Below are positions 1 to 11,749 of a stretch of 64,000 bases of DNA, one piece after another. Each line of letters starts with the position of its first letter. Position 1 is the stretch's first letter. The notes under the pieces were generated by a model. The model was not told the origin of the DNA, did not search any database, and saw only the letters and a program-made list of their open reading frames with translations. The translations under genes were made by a program, and so were the position numbers. The stretch comes from Manis javanica (Eukaryota > Chordata > Mammalia > Pholidota > Manidae): assembly GCF_040802235.1 (NCBI RefSeq), contig NC_133158.1:11868001-11932000 (forward strand), in the 5' to 3' direction.

Positions 1-1404
1 ATATTATCCCTATTTATGATGAAGTAATTGAAACTTATTTGCCCAAATTAAATGGCCCAGGAAGGAAGGATTAGAGCTGGGACTCAAACTCAGGAGTCTG
101 GCACCAAGATGGTGCTTTTTCACCTTTTAGAGGTACTTAAAGATCATTCTAGAAGAGTGCATAAGAACAGGTGATAGTGACTACTTCTTTGGTGAGGGAT
201 TAGCAGTAGAAGGTGACAAGGGGAAGGCTTCCTTCCACTTGTTCACTTGATGCATTTCTTCTCAAATTTCCTGACCTGTATTACTTTTCTTTTTAAAAGT
301 ATGAACAGTGGTTCTCTGAATAGTGAGCTTATCAATCATTTGAGGCTTTTTCTTTATTTTTTTCTGTATTAAAAATTCTAGTCAATGTTTTTTTAATCTA
401 TTGTGTGTTTACAAGAAGAAAGAAAGCTGGCTTGACCTGACCTAGTAAGAGCAAAGACTAAAGCACTGTAAAAGCACTCACCACTGCTGAGTGAGTAAGC
501 TGAATTATGTACATCTCATTGTGTTAGATTACTTATGGTAAAGTAACATGTAGCCCCCCCTTTCAAGAAGCTTAAAATCATTAAAAAATTTTTTAAGACA
601 AACGATATTAATAAGTCACAAAAAAGTCAGGTGGAAAGAACAATAAGATGGTTTGGTTCCTCCATGTAATATTGATCCCTTATGAGATACTTTGGTCCAG
701 TCTGAATAAATTGTTGATGCCAAAGTAAACTACTTAAACCAAAATCAAGTTAAAAATTACAGAAAAGCAAAAGAGTAGTGTTGAGGTCCTTTGTTTTTCC
801 CTTGATTTATTTAGATGTTTAGAGTATGGTGCTAACAAAATCAAGGTTAAAATTCCAATCCTGCTTTGAGAAACCATTTCTCTTAATCAAAGAAACAATT
901 ATTTAATAGTTGAACAGCATCAGTAACCCTTGTGCTGAGGCCACAGATGAGGGAACAAAGTGGGTGAATCCACTGGCGCTAGTGAAAAAAGAAAAGGCTA
1001 AACACTGTGCTCACAAATGTCTAATTAACACTGGATCAGGAATTGAAATGGGAGTAACAGCAACAGCGAACATGTACATGGTGTTTATACACTCGTTTTG
1101 ATGACCATAAACCTTGTCTGTTTCCTTTACTCTGCAAAGTGTCTGGGTTTGGACAATAAATTAAATGATCACTCAACTTTGAAGTGCTTTACATAATTAC
1201 TACACTTCATCCTTGAAAAAAACCTTTTAAAGTGTGTATTATTATCTTCCTTTTACAGATTAGTGTTACATCTGCAGCCATAGGAAAATATACACAATTG
1301 TGTTATTAGAAAGTCATAGTGCAGTTCTATTACTATGTCTTGCTGTTCATAGGCATACTAAAAATCATTATTTCTACTTTTCACAAGCATATATCCATGC
1401 ATTA

Positions 1405-1818
1405 CACTAATTTAAAATATATATATATACACACACAATGGAATACTACTCAGTCATAAAATAGAAGGAACTCTTGCTATTTGTAACAACATGGATGGAC
1501 CCTGAAGGTATTATGCTAAGTGAAATATTTCAGACAGAGAAATACAGATACCACATGATCTCATGTGGAATCAAAAAAACCCACGAATGAACAAAATATA
1601 AAAACAAAATCATAGATATAGTGAACAGATGAGTGGTTATCAGAAGGGGGTAAAGGAGTGGGCAAAATGGGTGATGGGGGTCAGCTGTATGGTAATGGAT
1701 GGTAAGTAGACTTATTGTGGTGATCATTTTGTAATATATATAAATATCCAATTGTTATGTTGTACACCGAAAGTAATATACTGTTATATACAAATTTTAC
1801 CTAAATTAAAAAAGAAAC
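1405..1818 (+). mobile_element. Old L1 3' end (ORF2 tail plus 3' UTR)
   Basis: The stretch begins with the degenerate end of L1 ORF2 (a WNTTQS-like remnant of the MEYYSAIK region, then an HGWTLKVLC-like remnant) and continues into a typical mammalian L1 3' UTR. That UTR includes a run resembling TTGTTATGTTGTACACC and ends in an A-rich tail near 1,806. It is a 5'-truncated, long-dead copy of the L1M class. Confidence 0.75.
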
Positions 1819-3418
1819 TGTTAAAACCAACAAGCTTTATTAAGTGGAATGTACATCACATCCCACTCCCCACCCCCTCTTCTCATCTGCCATCTGTTGC
1901 TCTGCCATATCCACATGTCTACCTAACGTTCTCTGTGCTGCAAAAAGCACTTCTGCAATGATTTCTATCAGGCTACTAACAGTTTAACACCATTTAAATT
2001 AACACATACAAAATGCAAACTGTGAGCATAGTTTAAATTAACAGTGATAACATCTAAACTGTTTTTCAGTTAGCCAAAATGTGGGGGTAACAACAAGAGA
2101 GGAGAGAGAATAGCTTTGCCAACAACTAGCTATGTGACAGTCTGCCACTAACACCACAGGACTTCCATTTTCCATCTATAAAATGATAGGTCAGTGATGG
2201 TATCTATAGTTCAGTATCTCTAGATAACAATAGTGTTTTTCTCCTTTCCTCTGAGGAGGACAGTTTCTCAAATTAACCAATGTGTCCTTGTCCTTGAGCA
2301 GGAAATAGAGCAGCTTCTCTTCCAAGAAGTCTAATTGGGAATGCAAACACATATGTAAGGCTTGTAAGAGGGTACTGCACCTTACCAGGCACCTCACATC
2401 CTTAAGAGGGTACTGGCCCTCCTCTAGGCTTCAGAGACAGGTATTGGTCCTCCTCCAAGAACTCTTCATGACAATGGAGATGCCAAGGGCATCGGCTTGT
2501 CAGTCTTTTCCACTGCCATCATCCTAATCCAAGCCCACCCATCTCTCCCTTGGAATACTCCTTGTTACCTCCCTGCTTCCATTCTTGCCTTGCTAGAATC
2601 CATTGTTTACAGAGGATTGCTTGAAGAAGTTACAGTTTGTCCTCTCCTCTATGGTCCAGATATTCTTAAACAGGCAAAAAACCTTGCTCTGAATTAAGGC
2701 AGACCAGTAGAGCTATTCACCTAAACCACATGGTCTGTGGGCTTAGAATTTCTAAATTGTGATTTAGCAGTCTTTGATCCAGTAAGGGATGTGCTAAGCA
2801 ACAGCCCGATGACCCTCCATGCCGAAAACAGGCTATGGACATGACACTGGCTTTTCTTTATGGGGATAAATAATCTTATCTGTGAAGATAAGCTTTTCCT
2901 CTGGTGTTTACATCTGAAAAAGCTGCTTGTCTTGTCTTTCTAATGTTGCCTTCTCAGCACAGAATGGACCAGGTCCTGCCTTTGGTATGGACTCCTGGAG
3001 AAACAAGAGTCACTTTCTTAATATTCCAGACTTTATCCCTTGCATTTTGAGGATCACCCACTTGTAACTTTTTGTTTTTCCTAGTCTTGATCTAATTTTT
3101 GCCCTGTATCTGCTTTGATTTGTTCTATGTTTTCTTATCATGGTGAGCTGCCTTAACTATGTTTTGGAATATGCCATATAAATAAATTAAGTATTGAGGG
3201 CTACAGCTGCAATATGCATAATGGTTAATAGGTGAATGGTCAACTGGTTCTAGAAAAGAGGAGGGGGGTATAATCTGAGGTAGGTGTTGAAGAACAAATG
3301 GGTGGTCATCTGGCAGAAAATGTAGGGAAGGGCAATCTGTGCAGAGAAAGGGAGGAAGAAGGCACAGTACTCATCAAAATAAAGCTGAGATGAGACAAGT
3401 AAACCAACTCTTACATGT

Positions 3419-3610
3419 AATAGTATTTACTGAACATTACTATTGTTGGACTCAGTGCAAAGCACTTTACTACCTTTATTGCATTTAACCCTGAAAATGA
3501 CCCTATGAGGTAGATTTTATTATTATTCCCATTAGAAAGAATGAAACTGAGGCTCAAAGAGGTTAACCTGCACAAGATCAGACAGCTTGTGTAACTGGCA
3601 AGGGGTTGGG
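3419..3610 (-). repeat. MIR SINE
   Basis: On the plus strand it shows the reverse-complement MIR order: a GCACTTTACTA-like part, a CCCTATGAGGTAG block, TTATTCCCATT, then a GAAACTGAGGCTCAAAGAGGTTAA block. It is an ancient, inactive tRNA-derived SINE. Confidence 0.8.
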
Positions 3611-3956
3611 GAGGAGGGATTCCTATGGCCTCTAAAAGGTGTGGGGGGCACTTGACTGCAGTACATTTACTAGAACTCATTTTCCTTTTCCATCTCCCAT
3701 TTAACAAACCCTCTCGCTCCTTTGAAGTTCTCTACCTCAATAAATAGAAAGTAGCACCAATAAGCACCGGGTCACGGATCAGACCTGGGATAATCCTCAG
3801 CCCTTCCCTTCCCATCCACTCAATCACTGAAGTCCTGGCATTCTGCTCATCCATTTCCCTTCCCCGCCACCTCCTCTGCCATCTACCTCTCTGCATTCCC
3901 TCCTGGACCGAGCCCGCACCGTCTCTCACTAGGACTGCTGCAGCAGGAGCTTCAGA

Positions 3957-4095
3957 GACAATGCATAGCGGTGAAGCAAGAACTCTGGAGTCAACCTGGT
4001 TTTGAGTTCAGGCTGACTTATTACCTGTATAACGTTGCACAAGTTAACCTCTGTGTCCCAGTTTCATCTGGAAAGTGGGATAATTAGAGACTGTT
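3957..4095 (+). repeat. MIR SINE
   Basis: It has the MIR 5' half in sense orientation: ACTCTGGAGTCA, then GTTTTGAGTTCAGGCT, then AACCTCTGTGTCCCAGTTTCATCT and a GGGATAAT block. Confidence 0.75.
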
Positions 4096-4289
4096 TGACA
4101 TACGATAAATACTATGTAAATGTCAGAAAGGAAAGAGTAATACCAAACTCACTTTCCCTTCTCCCCATTCTTCAGAGTAGGGAGTTGTTCTTTAATGCAA
4201 ATCTGATCACACCAATGGGACACATCTCATTGTGTCCCATTTTACTCAGAAATCTCTGGTTTATAACTTTATAAATTCTAGCCAAAGTT

Positions 4290-4510
4290 TTCCATTTTTG
4301 AGTTCCTCCGGCACTTTGGGGCCTTTGTACAAGTGGTTCCCCACCTGGAATACCAGTCCAACTACATCTATTTAGTCTTCAAAAATGGGATTAAAGTTAA
4401 CTTTTCCAGGAAAGCTTTCTGATTTCCAAGAACGGATAAGCAATTTGTTACATGCTTCTAGGACAGTTCCCAACGTTGTACTTCCCCTGTGGTAACATTT
4501 GCCATGAAAA
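4290..4510 (+). repeat. L2 3' fragment
   Basis: The phrases CACCTGGAATACC, a Lys-rich 'TTTTCCAGGAAAGCTTTCTGA' equivalent, and a CTTCCCCTGTGGTAAC end resemble the sense 3' end of LINE2. It is old and fragmentary. Confidence 0.5.
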
Positions 4511-5621
4511 ATAAATACCCAATTTCTTTTGCACACGAGTCACTGACCTTAGAAGGGGGAAAGGGCTTGCCTTTTGGCTCTGGGCTGTAATCCTAAAGCC
4601 TAGCCCAGGGAGAGTATCTACTGAAAATAAATAAAATTGGAATGAAGCGAAGTTAAATTCCTATGAAGTTCCGGGACCTTGAAGAGTCTGCCACCTCACT
4701 ATTCCATATTGCATCCGCAAATGTGGGCCTAATACTCTTCTTCCCATTGCCTGCCCCTTAATTTGAAGACCCTCTCTGTCCCCAACTTTTAGAAGTGGTC
4801 TGTCTCTTCACAGGCATCTACGCTACTGGTCACCCCCTCTTCAAAACAGACCCAAAGCCCCTAGATCCCCCAGTACCAGAGGTCAGAGCACCCTCCCCAA
4901 GACATAGACACAAACACATCTTTTGCTGACCTGATCTACCCTAGGCAGCCCCATCCCTTATACTGGCTCTCATAAATCCCCTATGCACACTCCCTGTTTG
5001 TACTCAACAGCCCGTACATCTGTTCTTTGTAGATCCTGTTCCCAGCTCCCTCTCCCTACCCCCAACGCGGGGCTGGTTCTCGGGCCTCATTGGGCTCAGC
5101 CCACTGTCCGGGGGCCCTTTCCAGTCTCTCCAGAGGACTCCTCCAGGTGTCACCCTCTGTACGCTAACGCCGCTACTTCTCTGGCCGTGGAACCTCCCTT
5201 CCTCCCGGCTCGGCCCCAAGCCCCTGGCCCATCGCTGGAGTTCTCACTCCCAGTCCTAACTCCGCGGCTCCAGGGCTCCACCACTGCCTCTCCTTGGCTG
5301 CTCCTCGGACCCCACCATCCCCACCCAAGTGCTCGGTCACCACACACTCCCACAGCCTGGAGCCCTTCCGGGTACCCCCCGGTCACGCCCCGCTTGCAGG
5401 CTTCTCGGGCCCCCCGCGTACCCCAGCCCCCGACGACCTCTTGCACATGCTGCCTAGGCTCGGCGCGGCCTCCGGAGAGCGGGCCGAGCAGATCGCTGGG
5501 CTCCGGGGAGAGGCCGAGGGGCTCGGGGGAGGCGGCCGGGAGCGCCCGGGTCTCCCGGAAGCGGCCGGGAAGGCCTAGGGGCTGCGGGGAGCGGGCCGGG
5601 GTGGCGGCGACCGGGTCTCAC

Positions 5622-5640
5622 CGTCAGTCACGGCTCCCAT
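5622..5640 (-). CDS. THOC7: THOC7 coding exon 1 (start codon to donor)
   Basis: THOC7 is a small coiled-coil subunit of the THO complex, the nuclear core of TREX. TREX couples transcription and splicing to mRNA export. On the minus strand the ATG at 5,640 reads Met-Gly-Ala-Val-Thr-Asp plus one base of the next codon, then meets a consensus donor (GTGAGAC from 5,621). This matches the known first residues MGAVTD of mammalian THOC7, which also splices very early. The Kozak context is strong (G at -3, G at +4). Only 19 coding bases lie in the window; the remaining exons must be to the left of base 1. The 5' UTR and start site should lie just above 5,640, facing ATXN7. The call rests on six residues, the donor and the position opposite ATXN7; the combination makes it convincing. 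Confidence 0.88.
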
Positions 5641-5704
5641 GGCGTGCGCGGCGGCAGCGGCGGCGGCGGCGCAAGCTGAGGCGGCGGTTGGCGGCGGCGG
5701 AGGT

Positions 5705-5723
5705 CAAACTCCCACAATGCAGC
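5705..5723 (+). promoter_or_regulatory. ZNF143 (STAF)-type site
   Basis: The sequence AACTCCCACAATGCAGC fits the ZNF143 core (TCCCANNATGC-like). Such sites are common in divergent CpG-island promoters and usually sit close to the start sites. It lies 65-85 bases from the THOC7 start codon and just before the likely ATXN7 exon 1. Confidence 0.6.
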
Positions 5724-5724
5724 C

Positions 5725-5991
5725 GGGTAAACAGCCATGGAGGAGGAGGCGGCGGCGCCCGCGGCCGCCCGCTCCGACGCCTGAGCCGCGCCGCGCCGCG
5801 CCGCCGCCGCCGCGGGACCCACGCTCCCCGCGCTCCCCGCACTCCCCGGGGGCGGCCGCGGCTGGCGCGCGTGGGGGCGAAGCCAGGCGGGCGGCGGCGA
5901 CCCGGCCGCGGTCGCGGCCCCGGCCGCCCCCCCGCCGCCCCCGCCCGGCCCACACCCAGAGGCCGCCCCGGAGGCCGCCGCCGGCCGCCAG
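5725..5991 (+). other. ATXN7: ATXN7 non-coding exon 1 (5' end approximate)
   Basis: The 3' boundary is a consensus donor, CCAG|GTGAGC, with GT at 5,992-5,993. The 5' end cannot be seen from sequence; I place it just after the ZNF143-like site. The ataxin-7 start codon is 39 kb downstream, so this exon is 5' UTR. In human the main ATXN7 promoter is likewise tens of kilobases upstream of the repeat exon. The exon is extremely GC-rich and contains a short upstream open frame (5,737-5,784). Confidence 0.65.
5737..5784 (+). promoter_or_regulatory. Upstream open reading frame in ATXN7 exon 1
   Basis: An ATG in good context (ACAGCCATGG, G at +4) opens a 15-codon frame, MEEEAAAPAAARSDA, that closes with TGA at 5,782-5,784. 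If transcription starts before 5,737, this uORF would lie far ahead of the ataxin-7 start and could dampen translation. It is not proof of a peptide. Confidence 0.35.
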
Positions 5992-8283
5992 GTGAGCTCG
6001 CCCGGCTGCCGCCAGGGCAGGGGGCCGGGGGCCGGGCCCTCGCCTCCGCGGGGAAGGGGACCGTGGCCCCAGGCACCCGTCCCGGCCGCCGCAGCAGGGG
6101 GCGGTGGGCTCGCTGCCCTGGGGGTTGGGGGCGCCTGGAGCCGGCCGGGCCCGGGAGACGCGGGAATAGGGCGCCGAGGGGGCGCGGCGCGGGGGTCCCC
6201 GCGGAGTTGGCGCCCGGCGGGTCCCGAGCGCCGGCACTAGCGCCGGGTGCGGCCGGCGGGCCAGAAAGGCTCCGGGTTCCAGGTCGCGCGGTTCCGGCCC
6301 CGGAGGCACCCCCACCCCCGTTCTCGCCTGGGTTCTGGCGGGTGCCGGGAAGGGGGGTTGAGAAACTTGTCGGCCTCCGGCAGACGTCGCGGACTGACGG
6401 GACGCACTGTGCCCGTCCTCCCCACCGGGCGCCGGAGTCCTGTCGGTCCTTGGGATGGGGTGCTTTTATTTATTTATTTATTTTTGTCTTTGATTTAAAA
6501 AAAATGTCTATGTGACTGTCCCCATGTTAAGGGGAAGTTGAAAGTGAAGGGGGAGGGGGTGCTTAATGAGAAACGTTGCCTGTGTGTAGAAGTTACACAT
6601 TTCCGGGGCACACTGTAGATTATATTGGCATCTCTTCCCAAAAGTCACTTTGATTCAACTTTGGTGAGTTTGTCGTAAATGGCACCTTTTAGGTAGTGAG
6701 AGGCGGGAGGAAACTAGAACAGTAGAGCTGATTTGATCTCCAGTGCGATGGATAATTTCAGTTCACTGCAAGAAGAGTGTCTGCGTTTTGAACCCAGGTT
6801 TGATGTTTTACTGAGCATTGGAATTATTTTCCAATTTTTCAACCCTTCCCTCCCCTCCTCCAAAGTGCCCTGGCTCTTCATATCCGGGGTGAAGCCAATA
6901 TGTAGGATGGCATTTGGTTATTTCAATGTCCTTACCGAAGTTGGGTTCATTCTCCCTGCTTTCTCTCAGTTCTTTCCAAGAGGAAGAGTTATAAATGTAA
7001 ATATATGACAATGAAGTGTGTTTAACCTTTAGCCAGAAATCAGTATATGTAAAATTTCATTTATGTGAGGTCGAAACTTCAATAATGCTCTCCAACGCTG
7101 CTTTCAAGAATTAGCGCCTTTGACTTCTTGGCACAAAGGTTAAATATTTTTTTTCCCCTAAACTTTGAATGAAGATTCTCAGGTACAACCTGCCTTCCCC
7201 CCAGGGTATGAAACCTCTGTGACTTTGAAGTAATATTGGTCTAAACGCTGGCTGTGCTGGGGTATCAGGCCCTGTTCATTTTCTTGGTTTTAGAAGGAGA
7301 GAAGATACTGTAACCAAAACAATTACTTTAAATCTATAATACTACAAACTGTGAATTGAATATGTAAATTGGTTATCTCTCTATCCCAAGTGGCATTTTG
7401 GTGGGGATTTTTGTCTAAAAGGTAACTGGCAAGTTACATTCTTTTTAAGGTACTTGTTACTTGGTTTTACCGTGTACTGATTTTAAAACAGCATGTGGTG
7501 ATTTAAAACAATGTTTAATATTCATAGGAAAGTAAGATTGCCCTTTAAAACTGTTAAATTTTCATGAGACTTTCTATCAGTTATTCCTAGATTACAGCCC
7601 ACTTTTATAAGTTCATTTTGTAACTTAAATTTTGTTGGATAATGTAAGAAATTTTTTAAGGTAATAATACCAAGGGAGATTGGAAAGACTGTAAAGTTTG
7701 AGATATACCTGCAAGTAAACATTCCTGAAACTTCTTGACTTAAGTCATGGGAAACACATGAGAACTTTGAGCCTTTATGAACTTAAAAAAATCTGCTTTG
7801 TCAGCCACATAATTTAACTCGCAATTACATTGACACATCTATGTGTTGAGCATTTAAGAATTCTTTTAATTGGTTTCCTTTCATATCTATAGTGAAAGAA
7901 TATCTTATTAATAAGTTTTAGAAGTGGCCTTTTTTCTATAATCAATTATATATTAACCCATTCATGAATGTTGAAATAGGAAGGACTCAAGCCCTAAGCT
8001 ATAATATTGTTTCTTTCTTTTCTAGGGACATCTCTGTGGGCAGAAAGAGGTAGCAAATTTTAAACTATAACAAAACTGATTTGGACTTTGATTTATATGA
8101 CCTTAGATTTGCTGATTTGCTCAAGTTCTTAGATTCCTGGATTCTTTGAGAGTATGAGAGTCTAGTTAAGGAAGTACATTTGAGTGTTTCTTTAATATTG
8201 ACCTTCAGAAACTGTAAAGGATGATGAGAGCTGGCTATATGGTCTTCTCTCTGGTCCTGTGAGATGACTTAGGCATTTCTGCA

Positions 8284-8465
8284 CTATGCTTTTAGAGCAA
8301 GGGTTTTCCTTGTTATGGACCTCCAGGGGTCTATAAATGGGCTTTGAGAGATTCCTGAACCCTCTTTACTTGTGACGAAAACTTTTTGTGGATGTGTATT
8401 TTTCTGGGGAGAGGGTCTATAGTTGTTATTAAAAAAGGTCCTAGGCCCCAAACAGAGGTACACAT
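8284..8465. mobile_element. hAT-Charlie-like DNA transposon relic
   Basis: The block GACCTCCAGGGGTCTATAAATGGGCTT, then TTTTTCTGGGGAGAGGGTCTATAG, resembles a common non-autonomous hAT-Charlie family. Ends and target duplication are not clear. Confidence 0.4.
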
Positions 8466-8587
8466 TTTTATTAAACAAATGAGTTAGAATAATTCTTATT
8501 CTAGAATTAATAGGGAGTTAGAGTAATTCTTAAAAGAAAAAAAGTAAGAGGTACATCTGTGCTTAGCACTTGATTTTCAAGTTGTCT

Positions 8588-8650
8588 TCAGCCATAGGCA
8601 TAAGTGAATGGTGCATGTGTTCCAGTATGTTCTGATGTCAGGTGCAAAAG
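8588..8650 (+). mobile_element. Fragment of the hAT family seen at 10,388
   Basis: CAGCCATAGGCATAAGTGAATGG and the GCATGTGTTCCA that follows nearly repeat bases 10,494-10,530. Only this internal part survives. Confidence 0.6.
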
Positions 8651-8959
8651 CTCTTCCATTTTATTCCCATGGCAAAACATTGCCTGCTTGTTGATAAGCC
8701 ATACACACACATAAAAGGCTTGGCATGCTAGTCCTGGGTGCACGGTGGCTGTTTTAAGATTTTATTTGAGAATTTAGACCAGATAGATTGATGGAGGATA
8801 AGCAGTCCTGAGACTGACAACCAGCCCATAGAGCAAATGGTTCATTGAGCTGCATTGTCTTATTTATTGCTCTCCAGCAAATCTGAAATTTGACTGGGAA
8901 GTATTTATTCTAAGAAAATGTGTTTGTTCCTTGGCTAGACAGCAGAGATTGATGAGAAA

Positions 8960-9165
8960 AACACAATTTTTGAGTCAAAACACATTTAAGTTCAAATCTG
9001 AAATCTTTTATTCACTGTAGCTACTTAGTCTGCCTGACGGTCAGTTCCTCATCTGGATAAAGCGTACCTAGTAAAGGTGTTGGGAGGCTAGCCTGAAGTT
9101 GCCTTTACAAAACCCTGAGCCATTCATTTGGCCCAGAGGAAGGACTTGCAAGCTAGATGTGGGTC
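8960..9165 (+). repeat. MIR SINE
   Basis: It shows TTTAAGTTCAAATCTGAAAT, a CTACTTAGTC block, GTCAGTTCCTCATCTGGATAA and a GTACCTAGTAAAGGTGTTGGGAGG block in MIR sense order. Confidence 0.65.
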
Positions 9166-9879
9166 ACCATCAATAAACATCTGAGTGTAATGTGCATTAT
9201 TTTCAAATAAGTATGGTAGAAAATATTAATGAGACTCTTTTTTAAAATCAGGTTTTCAAAAATGAGTTAGGATCAAGCAGTCTTTATATTGTAGACATTT
9301 AGGGGGAAATTGAAGGAAAATCGTGATACAGTTGGCAGGTGGAGGACATGGATGCTGGGCAGAAGGAAACAATAGCTGCCCAGCATCGTTAGCTCTCCAT
9401 TTGGGTAAGATTCCATTTAACTTTTGCTCTTTACTTGTAATTGAAATGAAAAATCTTAATCTAAATTTTAAAATTGTACATGTAGTTTTTAGTGCATTGC
9501 CTTTAAAAATGTTTGCTTATCCCTCTCCTTTTTGGGATTCTCACAGGTACTCCAGGGATTTTATTAGTGTCTAATTCTGACATCTTTAAAATGTTTACAC
9601 AATTGGGTACCTGCATTGATTTTTCTCAACAGGAAAAAGAATCTGGAAGGAATGAATTTTATCTTCCTTTCTTTAAACATTGAAGAAAGAGAGGGTATTT
9701 TGAGTAAAAGGAGAGTGATTCATGAATAAAATACTTAAAATGCTCATGGCCATAAAATAGACTTGCTTCCACTGTTTCATTGCCTTTCCATTTTCCTGTC
9801 ATTTGTTCATGGTGAACTTTCATGCCTTCTGCTTTCAAGTGGAGGAGTGGTTGTGAATTCAAGCTTTAGACTCCTAGGC

Positions 9880-10030
9880 TTAGCCAACAGGTTGACTCCC
9901 ATTTCCTGAGCTTTCTGGCTCTGTTCAGTTTGAGCCAGTCAGCCTCTCTGAATCTGGAGGAGATGATTATTAAGTAAGATAATAAAAGAAAAAAGCTTTG
10001 CTCAGTCCTAGGCTCCTAGTAAATGCTCCA
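9880..10030 (+). repeat. MIR SINE
   Basis: The AGCCTCTCTGAATCTGGAGGAGATGATTATTAAGTAAGATAATAAAAG block and a CCTAGGCTCCTAGTAAATGCTC tail match the 3' half of MIR in sense. Confidence 0.55.
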
Positions 10031-10379
10031 AGGTGGTAGCCATTTTGAGGATGGTTTCAGCCTTGTCTTTAGAAGGAAATAGCTAATACATTCTTTCAAA
10101 CAGAAAACCTTTAGTCATACTCATTCCCATATAAACCTTCTGGGACCATCCTACTTTCAACTTGGAAAAGCCTTTCACATTTTTCTGATTACCGTGGGCA
10201 GATACATCAGCATCTATAGGACCTATTAGACCTGTCCACTGTTGTTAACACTGGGGGTTGGGGGGCGTTGCATTCTCTCTCTGTTAGTCTGGCAGGTTTT
10301 ATCTGAATCCTGGATATTTCGGGTCAGACAAGCATGCACAGATTTGGAGCTGTGAGCCATTCAAAAATGATATTTTATG

Positions 10380-10703
10380 GCCTAGAACAGAGGTCTGCAA
10401 ACTTTCTGTAAAGGTCAAGATACTAAATACTGTCAACTTTTCTGCCCACCCAGGCCTCTGTCACATCTGTTGACCTCTGTGTATCTAGAAAGCAGCCGTA
10501 GGCATAAGTGAATGGGCATGTGTTCCAATAAAACTCTGCGGATACAGACGTTTGCATTTCATATAATTTTGATATGCCATGAAATAGGTTTTTATTATTT
10601 TTCAACCATTTAAAAGTGCAAAAGCTGATCTAGACTCATGGTGTGAACAGGCAGCCGCTGGATTTGCCCCGTAGGCCATAGTTGGCTGAGCTCTTGCCTA
10701 GAA
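10380..10703 (+). mobile_element. hAT-Charlie non-autonomous element with intact target duplication
   Basis: The element spans 10,388-10,695. It begins CAGAGGTCTGCAAACT and ends with the imperfect inverted match of that sequence. It is flanked by a perfect 8-base duplication, GCCTAGAA, at 10,380-10,387 and 10,696-10,703. An 8-base duplication is the hallmark of hAT transposition. The interior carries the widespread mammalian consensus that includes TTCTGTAAAGG and GTGTTCCAATAAAACT. It is non-coding and inactive. Confidence 0.8.
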
Positions 10704-11749
10704 GAAGTTAGACCTGTACGTCCTGTAGGTTTATTGCATCACTAAGCCTCCCCTCAGTCCCCTTCAACCCTGCCACCTTTTGCCACCTCAAGTATTCCAT
10801 GCTTTTGGTATGGCAGTATAATCTAAGGCCCCCATCTTCTCCCATTAGGATGTAACTCCAGTAGGTTAAGCTGTTATTAGTTACAGTGTGTGGCCTTCAC
10901 TTCTCATCGTATGCATTAATGCTGTATCACCAATAAATTGAATGTCTTGCTAAAAATGTTCTCACCTTGCCCAGTTTTCTTAAAGAGCTTGATGATTGAA
11001 CCCTGTCCTGTGTGATTGTTTTGAAGGGAATCAGTGCCTTTCCAGCTGTCTTTGCTTCAAGTTACTGTTACCCTCCCTTTGCCCTGGAGGGAAAGTAATT
11101 GATATGAGGCCCTCAGGCTGCTAACTAGACACTCTTACCTTCAGGAAACCTGTATGTGGTCTCCCCCCGACTCCCTATCTGTGTGATGTTTGGTTAGATA
11201 ATGCACACAAAGATTCCTCTTGTGCTCTAACCCCTGGAGATCAGCTCCAGGATTGGCGTGTACAGAGCATGTAGATGTGTATGTCTGTGTGTAATTTCAT
11301 CTGGCCATCCCTGAAGCTCCGAGGGTTGCTGCTTTCATTTCTCCTCTTCTGTTTCTCTTGCCCCTTTTCTCTCTGCCATTGTGTGGGATGCAAATTTGGT
11401 GACTTGGTAATAGCTGTAACTGATTGGGTTATTTTTTGCCTCCCTTCTTGCCCTTTAACATCCCCTCCTCATTTGCTTGTTTTACATCAAGTATGTTCTC
11501 TTTGGAGTTTGACTTTTTGAAACATTATGCTGAAAAACCACTAGAAGTTATTGGGTATTTTAGAATTGTTCCGCCAACAAATGTAAACATATTTTAGATA
11601 TTTAGAGATAAAGTGCAGTTTTTTAATTTCTGCCATTTTTATCTGGATTATTAGAAATGTTAACTATATTATTATGCTTAACATTTAAGGGTTTCCTTTT
11701 TAAAAAGGTAAATTTGGTACTTGTTTCCTGGATGATACTTTGAGCAATA

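Larger units (their letters stand above)
1..5621 (-). other. THOC7: THOC7 intron 1 (5' part, runs off the window)
   Basis: This is everything downstream of the THOC7 exon 1 donor on the minus strand. I looked for the next THOC7 exon and could not recognise one, so intron 1 appears to extend beyond the left edge. It contains an L1 3' end (1,405-1,818), two MIR copies (3,419-3,610 and 3,957-4,095) and an L2 fragment (4,290-4,510). Bases 2,700-3,200 end in an AATAAA-rich stretch and could be an old LTR that I cannot name. Nothing else recognisable was seen; the small open frames here look like chance. Confidence 0.7.
5450..6460. promoter_or_regulatory. THOC7/ATXN7 divergent CpG-island promoter
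   Basis: About 1 kb is very GC- and CpG-rich, with GGCGG/CCGCC clusters and no TATA box, in otherwise AT-rich DNA. THOC7 starts leftwards at 5,640, and a plus-strand exon with a CAG|GTGAGC donor ends at 5,991. The two starts therefore lie within a few hundred bases, the usual geometry of a bidirectional housekeeping promoter. In human, THOC7 and ATXN7 also start head to head. Several long overlapping open frames inside the island are GC artefacts. Confidence 0.85.

Noticed and set aside
1-5621. THOC7 exon 2
   Set aside because: I looked for the continuation after MGAVTD on the minus strand and found no matching frame with an acceptor, so it is presumed to lie outside the window.
4983-6515. 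A 510-codon plus-strand frame and several minus-strand frames in the first CpG island
   Set aside because: GC-rich DNA lacks stop codons. The frame is low-complexity Arg/Pro/Gly, runs through the promoter and the exon 1 donor, and matches nothing.
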